A DNA stretch of 64,000 bases from Calliopum simillimum (taxonomy: Eukaryota; Arthropoda; Insecta; Diptera; Lauxaniidae), in assembly GCA_951812925.1 (NCBI GenBank), contig OX638371.1, positions 118,009,124 through 118,073,123 of the forward strand, given 5' to 3'. Each line of letters begins with the position of its first letter. Positions within the stretch are counted from its first letter, which is position 1. Of the stretch, positions 44,230 through 55,399 are shown piece after piece. The translations under genes and the position numbers were made by a program. The notes under the pieces were generated by a model, which made no database searches, had not been told where the DNA came from, and saw nothing but the letters and a program-made list of their open reading frames with translations.

Positions 44230-44818
44230 TCCACAAATTTCAATTCAAATTACAGTATGTAGTGCCTTAAATCGACGCAGACCCCCACTACAACTCATAA
44301 AATAGGAATAATATTTAGCAACTCTTGGCTTGAGTTTTGGTGTGATACATGGCATATGAAGTACTGAGAGTGAGAGAAAATAAAAAAGAGAAAAGAGATA
44401 CGGCATAATGCCGGTAATACTGTCGCACGACAACAAAAAAGATTGCCGTAACAGCGACAAGTATACCAGCACTCGCACTCGACTCTTCTCGAATCGAATT
44501 CACGCAGCACTCACTCCGTTTCATATGAAGCACAAATGTTGCAAAAGAAAAATGCACACAGATATTGCATGTGTATGCAAACATGCTACATACATTACTT
44601 AGTTGTGTATAGGCCAGATATCCGTATATGCACTGACATTCATTCCGATATATATACAAATTTACATAGACATAATTTAAGCTTCTTTACTGATACATAC
44701 ATATATACGTATACATCAGGCAGTAAGTCAGTAAAAACTTGGGTAAATTTGGATTTTGTTCTTGTAATGAAACCTAAACAAAATAGCAGTAGCAGTTACG
44801 CGTATTTTGTCTGTTAAT
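44230..44818. other. Less AT-rich island
   Basis: Mixed composition with ACTGTCGCACGACAAC, CACTCGCACTCGACTC and TACATACATATATACG. Overlapping frames on both strands up to 114 codons are not recognised. Probably single-copy noncoding DNA. Confidence 0.3.
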
Positions 44819-45730
44819 ATTTGGGCTAATATGAAATGTTATCAAAATGTTTGACTACAACAAGATAACTAAGTACTAAGGACAACTTCAAAAATGTGTG
44901 CATTCATAACGATATCGTTTAGCTTGACTTCAGTAACAATTGTTGCTTTAAACTTTTTTTTCTTTTATGTACATTGTACATATTGACATAGGGTTGCCAG
45001 TTGAACGTGCGTATTTTCTTTGTGTAGAAATAAAACAATTCAATGAATGCTACGAAACAGTGGCGCACAGTGGTATTTTGGGGAAAAAAGGCAATTATTC
45101 GACCACTAAATTTCAAAAATGTAATGATGCAGTTTTATAGAGAAATGTTTCACTAAGAAGAAGCTATTCACACTTTTTCTAAATCAGCATATGTGTAAGA
45201 CTGATTAACTTTTTCATGCAACTTTGTGGTGTATATATATGAACTACTTTTATTACAGACATTTTAAATATATTTTGTATTGAAAAATAGTATTTTGTAA
45301 TTAATTTAAGGAAAAAATTATTTAAATTGCATACATGGTTCAAAAAATACCAGCAAATTAAAATTGCTCTTTGAAATGCAGCATTTGCAATTTTCCTCGG
45401 AAAATTACTAAGATGCCTACGTCTAGCTAAGGGTTCTAACTATACGTATTTATAATAAGATTAAAGATGTGAATCTACTCTTTCAATTTAAGTCAAAAAA
45501 GGTCGACAAATTTTATGCGATTTATTAAATTCATCAATTTTCTGAAAAAGGTCATGTGATTTTCAATGCCAGTTTGCAAACAAGGTGAACAATCGTTATT
45601 TTGTTGAACATGCACCGATTTTCATCGGACATAGCTCATTTTGTTCGTTATTAACATATCAACAACTTAGATTTATGCGGTTTTTACAAATGGTCGGTTT
45701 AAAAAAAAAAAAATTTACAACATATAAAAA
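44819..45730. other. AT-rich sequence
   Basis: No gene, RNA or element boundary is supported. Confidence 0.3.
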
Positions 45731-46287
45731 AAATAGTAATTTCCGATGTATTTCTCAATGCTAAATTCAAATACAAAATCAAATTTGCTCTGTGACGCAT
45801 GGTTTTTGAGATATATTTATCTTTAAGTTCAAAAAACATGATTTTTGAGGTTATATACATAGACAACACACGAAATTGTTTTGGCCTTTTCTACTAAATA
45901 CATCATTTAGTACTAGTGTTTGTCTTACAAATAAGCTATGTTATTCTTTCAAAATGTTATGATTATTCTAAAATGACATCATAAAAGTTAAAAATTATAT
46001 GAGAATTCGATTTTTAGCTTTTATAGTGTCATTTTAAAATGATCTTAGCTTTTTGAAGAAAAATCATACAAAACCAATTCATAGCTCGTTTTGAAGACGA
46101 CGAATAGTTCTATAAAATTTATTCAATAGTAAATAGTAAAAAAAATTTGTTGAGTCCCTGTTATATAACCTGAAAGATTGTGCTTTTTAATTTTCAGGTT
46201 AAGATATCTCAAAAACCGTATTCGATAGAGCTATTTTGAGGCCGGATTTGATTTTAGCACTGGCAAATGCATCGAAAATTACTATTA
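45731..46287. repeat. Foldback element (family 1), second copy
   Basis: AAATAGTAATTTCCGATG at the left pairs with CATCGAAAATTACTATT at the right; TTTGAGATATATTTATC, ATGACATCATAAAAG and the complements continue to a centre near 46005 with almost no loop. Shares GACAACACACGAAATT and AGCTCGTTTTGAAG words with the element at 25-470. Confidence 0.72.
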
Positions 46288-46485
46288 TTATTTTTTTTTT
46301 TTTTAGAATTTTTTTTTTAAGAAATTTTAGTAAATTTTCTATGGGAGGTAGGCGTGTCCGTTGAAGTATCACGCCCATTTTCGGAATATTTCTTAAATAG
46401 CTATATTTAATTAAGCACGCGAAATTTCGTTATTATTGCAGCACTCCTTCTATCTTATTTTTTTTGTTTTTTCAAAAATATCACT

Positions 46486-46650
46486 ATGTGGCGTCGTCAA
46501 GAAAGATACTTAGCCTCCTGTGTAGTTCCAATTGTGAAACAAGCACCGTCTGTTATGATTTGGAGCCGCATAACGTCTGAAGGACCCGGTCCGATTTATT
46601 TTGTTGATGGAACAATGCGTTTCGAACATATACATATACGAAGCAAGACA
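46486..46650 (+). pseudogene. Tc1-like transposase fragment
   Basis: Frame reads MWRRQERYLASCVVPIVKQ, SVMIWSRITSEGPGPIYFVDG, the segment between the second catalytic Asp and the VW/GPLYF block of Tc1-like transposases. Similarity ends after about 50 residues. No flanking terminal repeats are seen. Confidence 0.7.
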
Positions 46651-47610
46651 CGCCAAGTGTACCAGCTGAAAATTTGTTTAAATTTGGCAATATGGTGTGT
46701 AAGATTAATAACGTGGGAGGATTTAGTCCTAGTGCCATTTTTTGTAAAAATACAAGGTGTTGAACTTGGCGATTTTTGTGATTTTCATAAAAAAGGTGTA
46801 TTTTCAAAAATTTATAGCTTAGACAAAATTTTGTAAATTGATAATTGTAAGAAACTTATCCTTTTCAGTTTTAAATGTTCTTTTTTAAAAAAAAAAATTT
46901 TTTCACCAAAATTTTTTAAATTTACAAATGCTTTTGCATTTTTTTTTTTAAAACTCCCCTAAAATTTTTTTTAAAAGTACTTTAAATTTAAGCATAATTC
47001 ATAAGCTTTAAAATGATGTACGACTCAAGATGGGATTCGGTCGCTACGTGAGAGTTTTTGGCTTTTGGACGAGCGCGGAGGGCATCTTACGAAAAAAGTG
47101 CACAAGGAAAAAAATTCTTAGAATCTTTCAAGGAATATGTGCAAATTTTTTGGAATTTTGATAATAAAAGATATGTTTAATAGTTATATAGCTTTAAAAA
47201 TGGCCAAAAACTATTTTTTTGGTTTTTAGGTTAGAATATTTCAAGCAATTCTGAGGTTAGAGATTCGCGTTTAGCATCGCAAAACACATCGAATGCGATT
47301 ATTTTGATTTTTGTTTGTTGCAGCTAAATTTTTTTTTCATACGGGTTTTTATTACAGAAATCGGCCAAAAGGCCATTTAAGAAGAAAAACCGCGCAGTGC
47401 AATTAAATTAGAGGGTAAAAATCGGAGAAATCGGTATGTTGAAAAACATAAAAAAAAATTGATTTTTGGAACCGAATGTTATCTGCACTACAAAAAAATT
47501 TTAAATTTTCTAACGCCAAAATTTTTGCAAGAATATAATATTTGCTTTTCAAGCAAATTTTGGTATCCATTCTGTGAAAACAAAAAATTATGAGCAAAAA
47601 ACATGATGGG
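46651..47610. repeat. AT-rich sequence and a family S copy
   Basis: 46800-47040 is poly(A/T)-rich. 47050-47610 has family S words: GGCATCTTACGAAAAAAGTG, AATTGATTTTTGGAACCG, TTTTTGCAAGAATATAATA and ATTCTGTGAAAACAAAAAA. The copy is interrupted at 47608 by the next element. Confidence 0.5.
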
Positions 47611-48035
47611 TAATTCCATGGTAACTCGCGTTACAATTAGAACATTTTTTAAGAGTTTAATGGAGCTTTTGAGGCTCAGTCTTTGGATTAACTAATAAAA
47701 TTGGATTCATTATAAACAAAATACTTTGTTCTTGTTGTAAATTAGTTGAAATTTTCCGTGGTAGCTTAATATTTAACCAGTAAAATAGTGAATAGTGCTG
47801 GTAACTCGCGTTACCATTTTTGGACAACATGTTCAGAGCGTAAATTTCTTTCGCAAGTTTCTGCGAAATTTTACCCACAAATTTCTTTAAATTAGACATA
47901 AATAAAGGCAGCAGGATATCAATAAGTATTTCTTTATTAGAAACAACAATATTAAGTGGTATTTTTTAAAATAATGCAAAAATTATGTGGTAACTCGCGT
48001 TACAAAAAAATTGGTAACTCGCGTTACTATCGATT
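47608..48035. repeat. Element with four GGTAACTCGCGTTAC words
   Basis: Begins GGGTAATTCCATGGTAACTC, resembling the terminal GGGTGATTCTCAGATAACTG of the element at 24068. The 15-mer GGTAACTCGCGTTAC, itself an interrupted palindrome (GTAAC..GTTAC), occurs exactly at 47620, 47800, 47989 and 48013. No right end matching the left one is found, so it is probably truncated. Confidence 0.6.
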
Positions 48036-48204
48036 TTAAGACCAATGCAGAGGGCCTTTTCAAGTTCATAGGTATAAAAATTAAAATTGGGTCAAAATAC
48101 AAGAATAATAAAGAACTACTTCTGGCTTTTATGCACAGGAACCAAAACTAGATCAAAATTTAATAATTGTTTTACTAAGTCTATTATATCGCGATTGCAA
48201 TTAT

Positions 48205-48565
48205 TTATGGTTTAAATACAGATGGTATATTATCACCACAACTATTACTGTCACCACCAGATTCATAACTTTCCTCGCAGAAGTACCGTTTTATTTTTAT
48301 GCCCGTTTTTACTTCTTCTGATGTGCAGACATTAACTAAGAAACGCGATAATAACCAATTGCAATGTCCAATCTTAATTTTGACACTAAATGGTAATGTT
48401 TCTTCAATTAAACATTAGTTTGGATATAGTTGAAGGTTGAAAAGAAACGAGAAATTTTTCAATACCTTGTCCACATTTACATGGAAATACCCTGATTCTT
48501 CTTTGTAGCCAAAAGGTGAATTTTTCCGGTTTTTGGCAAATTATTCACAGATGAGCTTTGGTAAA
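48205..48565 (-). pseudogene. Decayed coding sequence of unknown identity
   Basis: One minus-strand frame runs from about 48565 to a stop at 48205-48207 with only two internal stops. It reads KNSPFGYKEESGYFHVNVDK, FSVKIKIGHCNWLLSRFLVN, EEVKTGIKIKRYFCEESYES and ends GDNIPSVFKP. Balanced amino-acid use and a long single frame indicate former coding function. It adjoins the GGTAACTCGCGTTAC element and may be the end of its lost transposase, or a host pseudogene. Not recognised. Confidence 0.45.
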
Positions 48566-48599
48566 ATTGTTCAAGTCAAGAAAAGGTAGGAAACCCTAT

Positions 48600-49720
48600 A
48601 AGTAGCAGCGTACGAGCGATAAAATGGCAAATTCATTGGATTTGCTCACAAGCAGCACAAATAGAGAGCCAAATATGCATTTGTTGGGAGCATACGTGTG
48701 TTCGCACAGAAATTCGCAATGTTGCGATTAAAGGAGGAAATGTGCACATATCTGTGTGAGGGTATTTTTGCAGTCAATGCAATTGTATTTGTGAGTATAC
48801 GAAGCTGCTATAGTTAGGAGGGAGGAGGTGTGAGGCAGAAAGGATGCGCATTCGTAACATATTCCCATAAATATTTCTGCTCAACGCACAGCCAATTTTC
48901 ACTTTCCGTTTGGATTTACTTTGCCTTTCTATAACATCGCCGTCGCCGTCGTCATCGTTGATGTCGACGTCGCTTCTGATTGTGGAAGGAGCTCCTCTGC
49001 CGCTTGCAGTGGAGGAAGAAGCATTTGTGTTTTTGTAAGAAAGCAAGTGGAGGGAACGATATGTACAACATACCTACTTCCTTTCGCGTTGTTGCAGAGG
49101 AAAAGAGCTTAACGACGGCGAGGAGTGAAAATCGAACAAAAACAAAAACTCCAAACCACCATGTTGCCTGTTCTGCTTGTTGTTTTTGTGTTATAGGAGC
49201 GAGTATGTAAGCAACAGTCTTTTTACATATGTATATACCTCGGTGGGCGAAATGGCAGTATGACAGTGGAATGGCGCTTTTATATACCAAAATAAATTAT
49301 ACCTACATATATACGACTTTTGTCAGTTCGAAGAGGAAGAAGAATCGCATATCGAAGCTTTTCCTTTGACAAAATATATATATAGCGTTTTGTTTGCGAC
49401 GACGACGAACAGACGGACATGTAACAGACAAACTTCTCTCACTTAATAATGTTTTGTTTTTTTTTTTTTGGTAGGTATTAGCTACTATCATCATACTACG
49501 AATATGCAGTCAATCGTTGTTGTTGGTACCGATTTCAGATGTCGTTGAACAGCAGACGACAATCCCAACTCCTTCTTCTGATTCTTTATTTTGAGACAAC
49601 GACGACGACTGGTGGTGGTAATTCAGCACATGAAACAATTTTTCAGAATTTTAGGACGACGCGTATTAAATGAAGCCGAAGAAGAAGAAGAAAAAGAATA
49701 CTAGACGCGACGAAACAAAC
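48600..49720. other. Less AT-rich island with GAC/CGT-rich simple repeats
   Basis: Contains CGCCGTCGCCGTCGTCATCG (48938-48960), GACGACGACGAACAGACGG, and (GAA)n at 49678-49699. The minus frame at 48774-49046 has a DINDDDGDGDVIERQSKSKRK stretch, but opposite-strand frames of similar length overlap it and no splice sites in a useful phase were seen. It may be an upstream untranslated exon or enhancer; not assigned. Confidence 0.3.
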
Positions 49721-50151
49721 ATCAAGTGAATGACCCGAAACGATCTTACACACGCGACCCCGCCAACCATTTTACTCTGTTAATTGCCCATACTACCCTT
49801 ATCCATACTTTTGCCAATGATACTTCTCATACATATAATCGTACTTCCCAGTGTGCCAAACGGACTCGTTTCGGATCCGTAACGGGTTCATATTTTCGTA
49901 CTTTTTATCCGTTACGGAATCCGTTACGTATCCGTTACTGATCCGTTGGTGGGAGAGATTCCTAAAAAAAACACGAATCGTTTTTTCTACTTTTATGGAT
50001 CCGTTTCGAACCTGTAACGTGCATCAAAAACAAATTTAAAACGGATTCGCTTTTAATAATGTTAATGCTGCTTATAAAAAAAAAAAAAAAAAATGGTGAA
50101 GCGCTTATTTTTAGTTAAAAAGACAAAATAATAAAAAAAAAAAAAATTACT

Positions 50152-50235
50152 AGCCCCGTCCGGGAGTCAAACCCAGGCCCCCGGGGTATTTTTTTTTCAT
50201 ACACGAGACGTTAGACAACTAGGCTATTAACCGAT
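50152..50235 (-). repeat. tRNA-derived SINE-like sequence
   Basis: On the minus strand an A-box-like TAGCCTAGTTGTCTAACG is followed about 35 bases later by the B-box GGGTTTGACTCCCGG, with ACCCCGGGGG preceding it. Layout and motifs are those of a tRNA gene head, but a nine-base A-run occupies the anticodon region, so it is a SINE relic rather than a tRNA. An A-rich stretch (50130-50146) follows on the minus-strand 3' side as a T-run. Confidence 0.6.
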
Positions 50236-50560
50236 ATGATGTTGACATATCTGATGTAGACTTATGTGATGTTGAGATTTAAAGTTTGTATTGATTAAAC
50301 CAATTTCTGTTGTTTTTTTTATAAGTATTCTGTGTTCTTTCTCTTCCCTTCTTTTGATCAAAAATATTACATACTCAAATTTGGAATCAAAAACATTTCT
50401 TCAAACAGAGTTTGAAAAGTTTACCAAAAATCATATGCAATAAAATAAAAAGATTAAAAAAAAACAAATCAAAAATATTTTTTTTATCATCATTAAACTT
50501 AATTAAAGGAAATCCGTTTCGAGTTCGTATTTGAAGTATTTACGGATTCGAAACGGATTT

Positions 50561-50600
50561 ACCCAGGTTCGAATCCTACCACAGGTGGATTGTTACCCTT
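50561..50600 (+). repeat. B-box-like tRNA 3' part
   Basis: CCCAGGTTCGAATCCTACCA contains a perfect B-box GGTTCGAATCC with pairing AGG/CCT sides as in a T arm. No A-box at the proper distance is visible, so only the 3' half of a tRNA-like unit is present. Confidence 0.4.
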
Positions 50601-51079
50601 TATTTTTCGTCCTTTTTTTTCTTTTTCTTTTTTTTAATTGCTAATAAGCGCGTCAAAACGGTTTTTTTCTGTAAATATACAGCATTAACATTTTTAAAAG
50701 CAAATCCGTTTTGAATTCGTTTTTACATACGTTTCGGATAATAAAAAAAGTTAAAAAAATATTTCCTTAGGTACTTATATGAGCCTTAAAAGTCTCTTAA
50801 AAATATTTTTTTATTCAATTGGAAATTGACATTAAAACAATAACTCATTTTATTATGAAAAATATCTAATTAACCAGAAAACAAAAATTTTTTAATAACT
50901 CTCTGAATTGGAAGTGAAACAAAAAAATTTTACCGAAATGAATAGGCATCAGCTGAATGGCTGCAGAGAACAAAAACATGTATTTTTAAAATTTAAAACT
51001 CAAATTTCTACAAACCAGAGTTTAATCGCAAATCGAGGTGGTTAGAAAACAAATTTTTCTGCTATTTAAACAAAAAAAA

Positions 51080-51845
51080 ACTTGTAAAAATGTTACATTT
51101 GGCCCGGCCAAAAATTAAATACCCAACACTGCAGCACTTTGAAAATTTTGTTTGTAAAGCGTTGCCACGCCTTCGTGTTTTCGCTCAGAGCTTTCGTTGA
51201 CTATTTCAAGTGTATATGTCAAATTTGGTTGCAGTACCTGAAATAACGCTTGCACTACAATATTTGGAAAATATTGCTTGTATGGGAGGTGCTATTCTTT
51301 ATTGGCCTAGTTTTTGCTTAGAGCATCTTCTAACTATTCCTAGTGTCTTTGCGAAGATTTGTCACATTACCTGAAATAACGCTTGTAATGCAACGTTTTT
51401 AAAACTTTGTGTGTATGGGCGGCACCACGCCCTTTTGTTTCTGATTGGAGTTTTCATTTACTATCCTTAGTATCTGAGTTAAATTTGGTTTTATTATCTT
51501 TAAAAACACTTCCAGTATAGCATTTTGAAATTTTTGGTTATGAGGGGTAATTTATGTCTTTTTTGGTAGCGTTATCGTGAATAATGCTCATAAAATTGCG
51601 TTTTGAATAAATTTTTTGTTGACCGATTTCGGTCATTTTCAATCCCAGATTACTTTTACAACGGAGCCAGTGTACTAAATTTCATCGAATTACCTTATAT
51701 TTCTACAAACGAACAGCCAACCAGACGGCCATAGTTATATCGACTCGGGAGAATATACATATATACTTTTCCATAAATTCCATGAATCCTTCTTTACGTT
51801 ACAAACGCAAAGACAAAGTGAATATACCCTGAGTGTAGGGTATAA
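51080..51845 (-). repeat. Interspersed repeat family R, near-complete copy
   Basis: Begins TTTGGCCCGGCCAAAAATT, has three internal blocks of about 110 bases each starting with GCTTGYA..GGGAGGTGC / GGCACCACGCC type words, and ends with GTGAATATACCCTGAGTG and TAGGGTATA. The end word is the inverse of the start at 28862. Internal blocks repeat CTCAGAGCTTTC and AATAACGCTTGCA. Noncoding. Confidence 0.65.
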
Positions 51846-51894
51846 ATTAACGAACAACAAAAGAACTGTAAAGTTAAAAAAAAACCAACTGACC

Positions 51895-52010
51895 GCATTA
51901 GGATTTAAACCGGGGTCCGTCCGCGTGATTGATAGAAAAATATTATTTTTACGTACAATTACAAACTTGTTAGACCTCTACACCACTGACCAATATGACA
52001 AAGAGGTATA
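51895..52010 (-). repeat. tRNA-derived SINE-like sequence
   Basis: Minus strand: GGTCAGTGGTGTAGAGGTC resembles an A box and D arm, and CGGTTTAAATCCTAATGCGG resembles a B box and T arm, separated by an AT-rich insert of about 50 bases. Same architecture as 50152-50235 but different sequence. Confidence 0.5.
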
Positions 52011-52060
52011 AAATTTGTATATTAAGTAAATGTCTGTCCAAACATAAATATTTTTAATTC

Positions 52061-52238
52061 ACATATGTGACTGGGACTATGAAAAGAAGGCTTACGTGCG
52101 AAAAAAAAATTTCGTCAAAACAACTGGAAAACAACTGGAAAACAACTTTGAAAGGTCAATTTATGCGAATCGGCAAAAAATTAGAAAATTTTTTTTTTTG
52201 ACACGTTAGCCCCCTTTTCATAGTCCAAGTCACATATA
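52061..52238. repeat. MITE family M2, full copy
   Basis: ACATATGTGACTGGGACTAT at the left pairs with ATAGTCCAAGTCACATAT at the right, and GAAAAGAAGGCTTACGTG with CACGTTAGCCCCCTTTTC. The interior has two GGAAAACAACT words. Related to 16653-16762. Confidence 0.7.
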
Positions 52239-53316
52239 GTAAAATGTGGACAATTTGGAGTAAATATTATTTTATTATTTTACTTGTAAATGTTACTTTA
52301 CGGAACCATCAAATAGTGCATACGTAGTATATTTTGTAAAATTAAGTGTTAATTACTTTAGTTTTTTTAACTACGTTTTAGGGAATTATTAATCCCTTCT
52401 TCATGGTAATTTTACTTTAGTGCGATGAAGCCTTTGGTTAACAGATAATTTTTCACACTTTTATTGTATATTCGCACTATTAAGTACTGTTTATCTGAAA
52501 TTTACGTATTGAATTAAATATAATTAAAAAGTACGAGTATCAATGTCAATGAATTAAATACTACATACTGTTCTTTTTTAGTATCATCAAAAATCGGCAA
52601 ATCATATGAACTTGCTTGACTGAATCGTACTCGTAGTCGTGTAAGCCATTGCAATTTTCAAGAACAACAACACTCGCTTATAACAACAAGTTAACAAGTA
52701 CACGTAAAAACAAGAAGTGCTATGTGAACTCAAATGCAATGCATATTATCAAACCATAGTAATTATATTATTTTTGAATGAAAATCAAATTGTGTATTTT
52801 ATACTTGCAAAAAGTCATACACAAACATCCATAAAATAAAAGAGGGATATTTTTCATAACATTTTTAAAGTTAGATATGGGATCAACCATTGTTTAAGTT
52901 GCTCATATACAAAAAAATTAATTGGTGTTCAAAATTTGGCCAAGACTACACGTTAGCTGTTCAAACAGAAACTTCTCCCAGAAAGTTCTCCCAAAATTGT
53001 AAAAAACAGTTCATGGAAAACAAATTGCATTTAAAATCTACATTAAAAAAAAAAAAAAAAACAATAAAATTATTTTTTGGCGTCAAATCCATTAATACTT
53101 ACTTTAAATAAGATAGACTCTGAAGTAGTCTTTAAAGTCTATAAGCTACAACTTGGCTTATGTTGAGTTGGTCTCAACTTTTTGTGTTGTTCGAAAAAAA
53201 TTTTACCTCAAATTGAAATTTTTTATGATTTAACGACCAAGTTGATTATAATTTTCAATAAATAAATTGAAATTGGAATTATATAAAAAATAGTTTAGAG
53301 AATTGATATAAATTTT
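52239..53316. other. AT-rich sequence
   Basis: No gene supported. The 73-codon plus frame at 52890-53111 ends in a poly(Lys) run from an A-tract and is not considered real. Confidence 0.3.
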
Positions 53317-53495
53317 CACTCCAAGTTAAACCTTTTCCACACAAAATTGATCTTTTTTTAATTCAATTTAAACTTTTTCCAAATTAAAATAATGACATGA
53401 TGAAAAAGTTTTTTTGTGTTGGAAAAAGTTTTTTTTTTTTGATTTGGAAAAAGTTTAAATTGAATTGAATTGGTTTAACTTGGAGTGGGAATCCG
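53317..53495. repeat. Palindromic MITE (family M1), better copy
   Basis: TTTTCACTCCAAGTTAAACC at the left pairs with GGTTTAACTTGGAGTGGGAA at the right; TTCAATTTAAACTTTTTCC pairs with GGAAAAAGTTTAAATTGAA. Nearly perfect hairpin with a short AT-rich centre. Degenerate relative at 7533-7705. Confidence 0.75.
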
Positions 53496-55399
53496 GTATG
53501 CAATGAAATGAAATCAAAAGATAAAATATTGCATTTTAGTTCATAAAATTTGGCATAAATAGTTTGCAAAGGATTTGTTTTCGCATGAATTTCTGAACTC
53601 TGAGAATATCGCGGTAGTTCAAAATATAAATTTTTGTATTTTCGTTTATTCAAAAAAAACGGAATGAAAAACGCTAATTTACCTACATTTTAATTTGACC
53701 GCCATACAATGTCAAGACTAGAGGACCTGTTTGTTAACAAGAAAAGTTCACAAACTGCCGTACTTGTATATCCAGATGTATGTATGGATGTTGTACTAAT
53801 TGTTACGACTATTCAATAGAAAAGAAAATTAAATTTGCATACCAGATATTGCCAGTCAATATATGTACTTGTATTGGTGGTAGATACGATAATTTAACAA
53901 ACTTGTTAGGATAACATTCACCAATAGTTTTCATCAACATTAACAGCATCGTCAGCAGCACCAAATGCATCATAATCATCGTCATCATCATATATGTACA
54001 TAATAATTATTGCTTGTCTTGTGGGTTAGTTGGCTATGGTTGCTGCACTTGCACTTTCTTTTCTGAAAAAATCTAAAACTGGAAAACTTTCGTTTTTCTC
54101 TCGACAACAACAACAAAAACATAGACGACAGCAGTAGCAGCAATAGTAATAGCAACAACAACAACAACAACAAATATAGAAAATGCATCGTCGTAAAAAA
54201 AAGAAAAGTCATGAAAGAAAATATCTCCATGATGATGGTGAGTGGCTTGGCTTGGTTTAACTTGACTTGGCTTGACGCGAGGAATTACTTTTTCTAATTT
54301 AGTAGCAGGCCGGACGCACGGACGAGGGGGATTAGTTAGCTGGCTCAGACATGCAATTGCAGCGCGAACGCAAGTAAAAAAAGAAAAATATCGAATGTAA
54401 TGCACTGCTTAATAACGAAAGTGAATTCGCAATGCCATGAAAATAACAAACATGAATGAAAAACCTGTACGAATAATGTGAAAAATTTTTCTACATAATT
54501 TTTTTACATTCGCCGTTTTTCATCTACATAAATACACATATTTTTTTTTTTTGTTGCCATTTTTAATAGTTGCAACTTTTTCAATATATCTACTACTAAA
54601 TTTTTTATTTTTTTCTCGAAAACTTAAGAAAAACCATGACAATGTGCGGAAAAAATGTTTATTATTGTTAATATGTAGAAATTGCAATTGAAGAAAAGTT
54701 TGACCTCATTTTAACCTTGCACGTACGAAGTAGTAGTAATAACCTAACTAAGTAGATGTCGCAAATTAATTTTTGGCGGTCATCTTTTCTGTTTTGCTTG
54801 CAATAACAAGATTTTTGGACAAATATCAAACGAAAGAAAACTACGGCTCTCAATGGAGAAAATAAAAAAAATACAAAGAAATTCCAGAAGAAATGTGAAA
54901 TGCATTCTCTTTCTTTTTATAAACCAGAAGACAAGCAATGCACTTGACCAAAAAATAAACAGAAGTAATTTAATTCGGCTGCAAGTTCAACCTAGATTTG
55001 TGATTGTCGATGCAGAAAATCTTGAGCTACCATATACTTATAACCTTAGATTTAATAAATATGTAATTTTTGAAATACCGCTTGACCCATTTCAACTTTC
55101 TAATTGGCATTACACACTGGCAGATGGCAGATGGCAAATGCTGGCATCTTTTTACACAAAAAAATATTGCATCCAAGTTTGAAACTTTAGGGATATATAT
55201 TAAATATAGAGCTATATAATATTTATGACAGTCACTTTCAGTTATTTAGATGTCGAATGGAATCGAAAACATCAAAAATGTCAAATAAAGCTGAAACGGA
55301 TTAAGAATGTCAACATAAACATTAAATACACTACACTGCAGTATTTTTAAGACTTTGCTTGTACGGAAAGTGCCACGACCTCTTGTCCGAGTTTGCTTA
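53496..55399. other. Mixed sequence with a less AT-rich island
   Basis: 53900-54420 has CATCATAATCATCGTCATC, (AAC)n at 54151-54173 and TTGACTTGGCTTGACGCG. Frames there are low complexity. 54853-55182 has a 109-codon plus frame without any recognised feature. 55310-55410 is a short family R piece (AGTGCCACGACCTCTTGTC). Confidence 0.3.

Larger units (their letters stand above)
49855..50735. repeat. Repeat region built on CGGATCCGTTACGG words
   Basis: ACGGACTCGTTTCGGATCCG, ATCCGTTACGGAATCC, CGTATCCGTTACTGATCC (49858-49950), GGATCCGTTTCGAACC (49997), ACGGATTCGCTTTT (50041), AATCCGTTTCGAGTTCG (50510), ACGGATTCGAAACGG (50540) and AATCCGTTTTGAATTCG (50703) iterate one motif in both orientations. 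The tRNA-like segment at 50152 and a B-box word at 50561 lie within it. Confidence 0.55.

Noticed and set aside
49037..49046. Upstream E74A-type first exon at 48774-49046
   Set aside because: The acidic DINDDDGDGD stretch is suggestive, but the opposite strand is equally open, there is no matching donor phase, and I do not recognise the N-terminus.
50152..50235. Functional tRNA gene
   Set aside because: The anticodon region is replaced by an A-run and the acceptor stem does not close; treated as a SINE relic.
54853..55182. 109-codon plus-strand frame
   Set aside because: No domain, AT-biased composition and no neighbouring exon signals.
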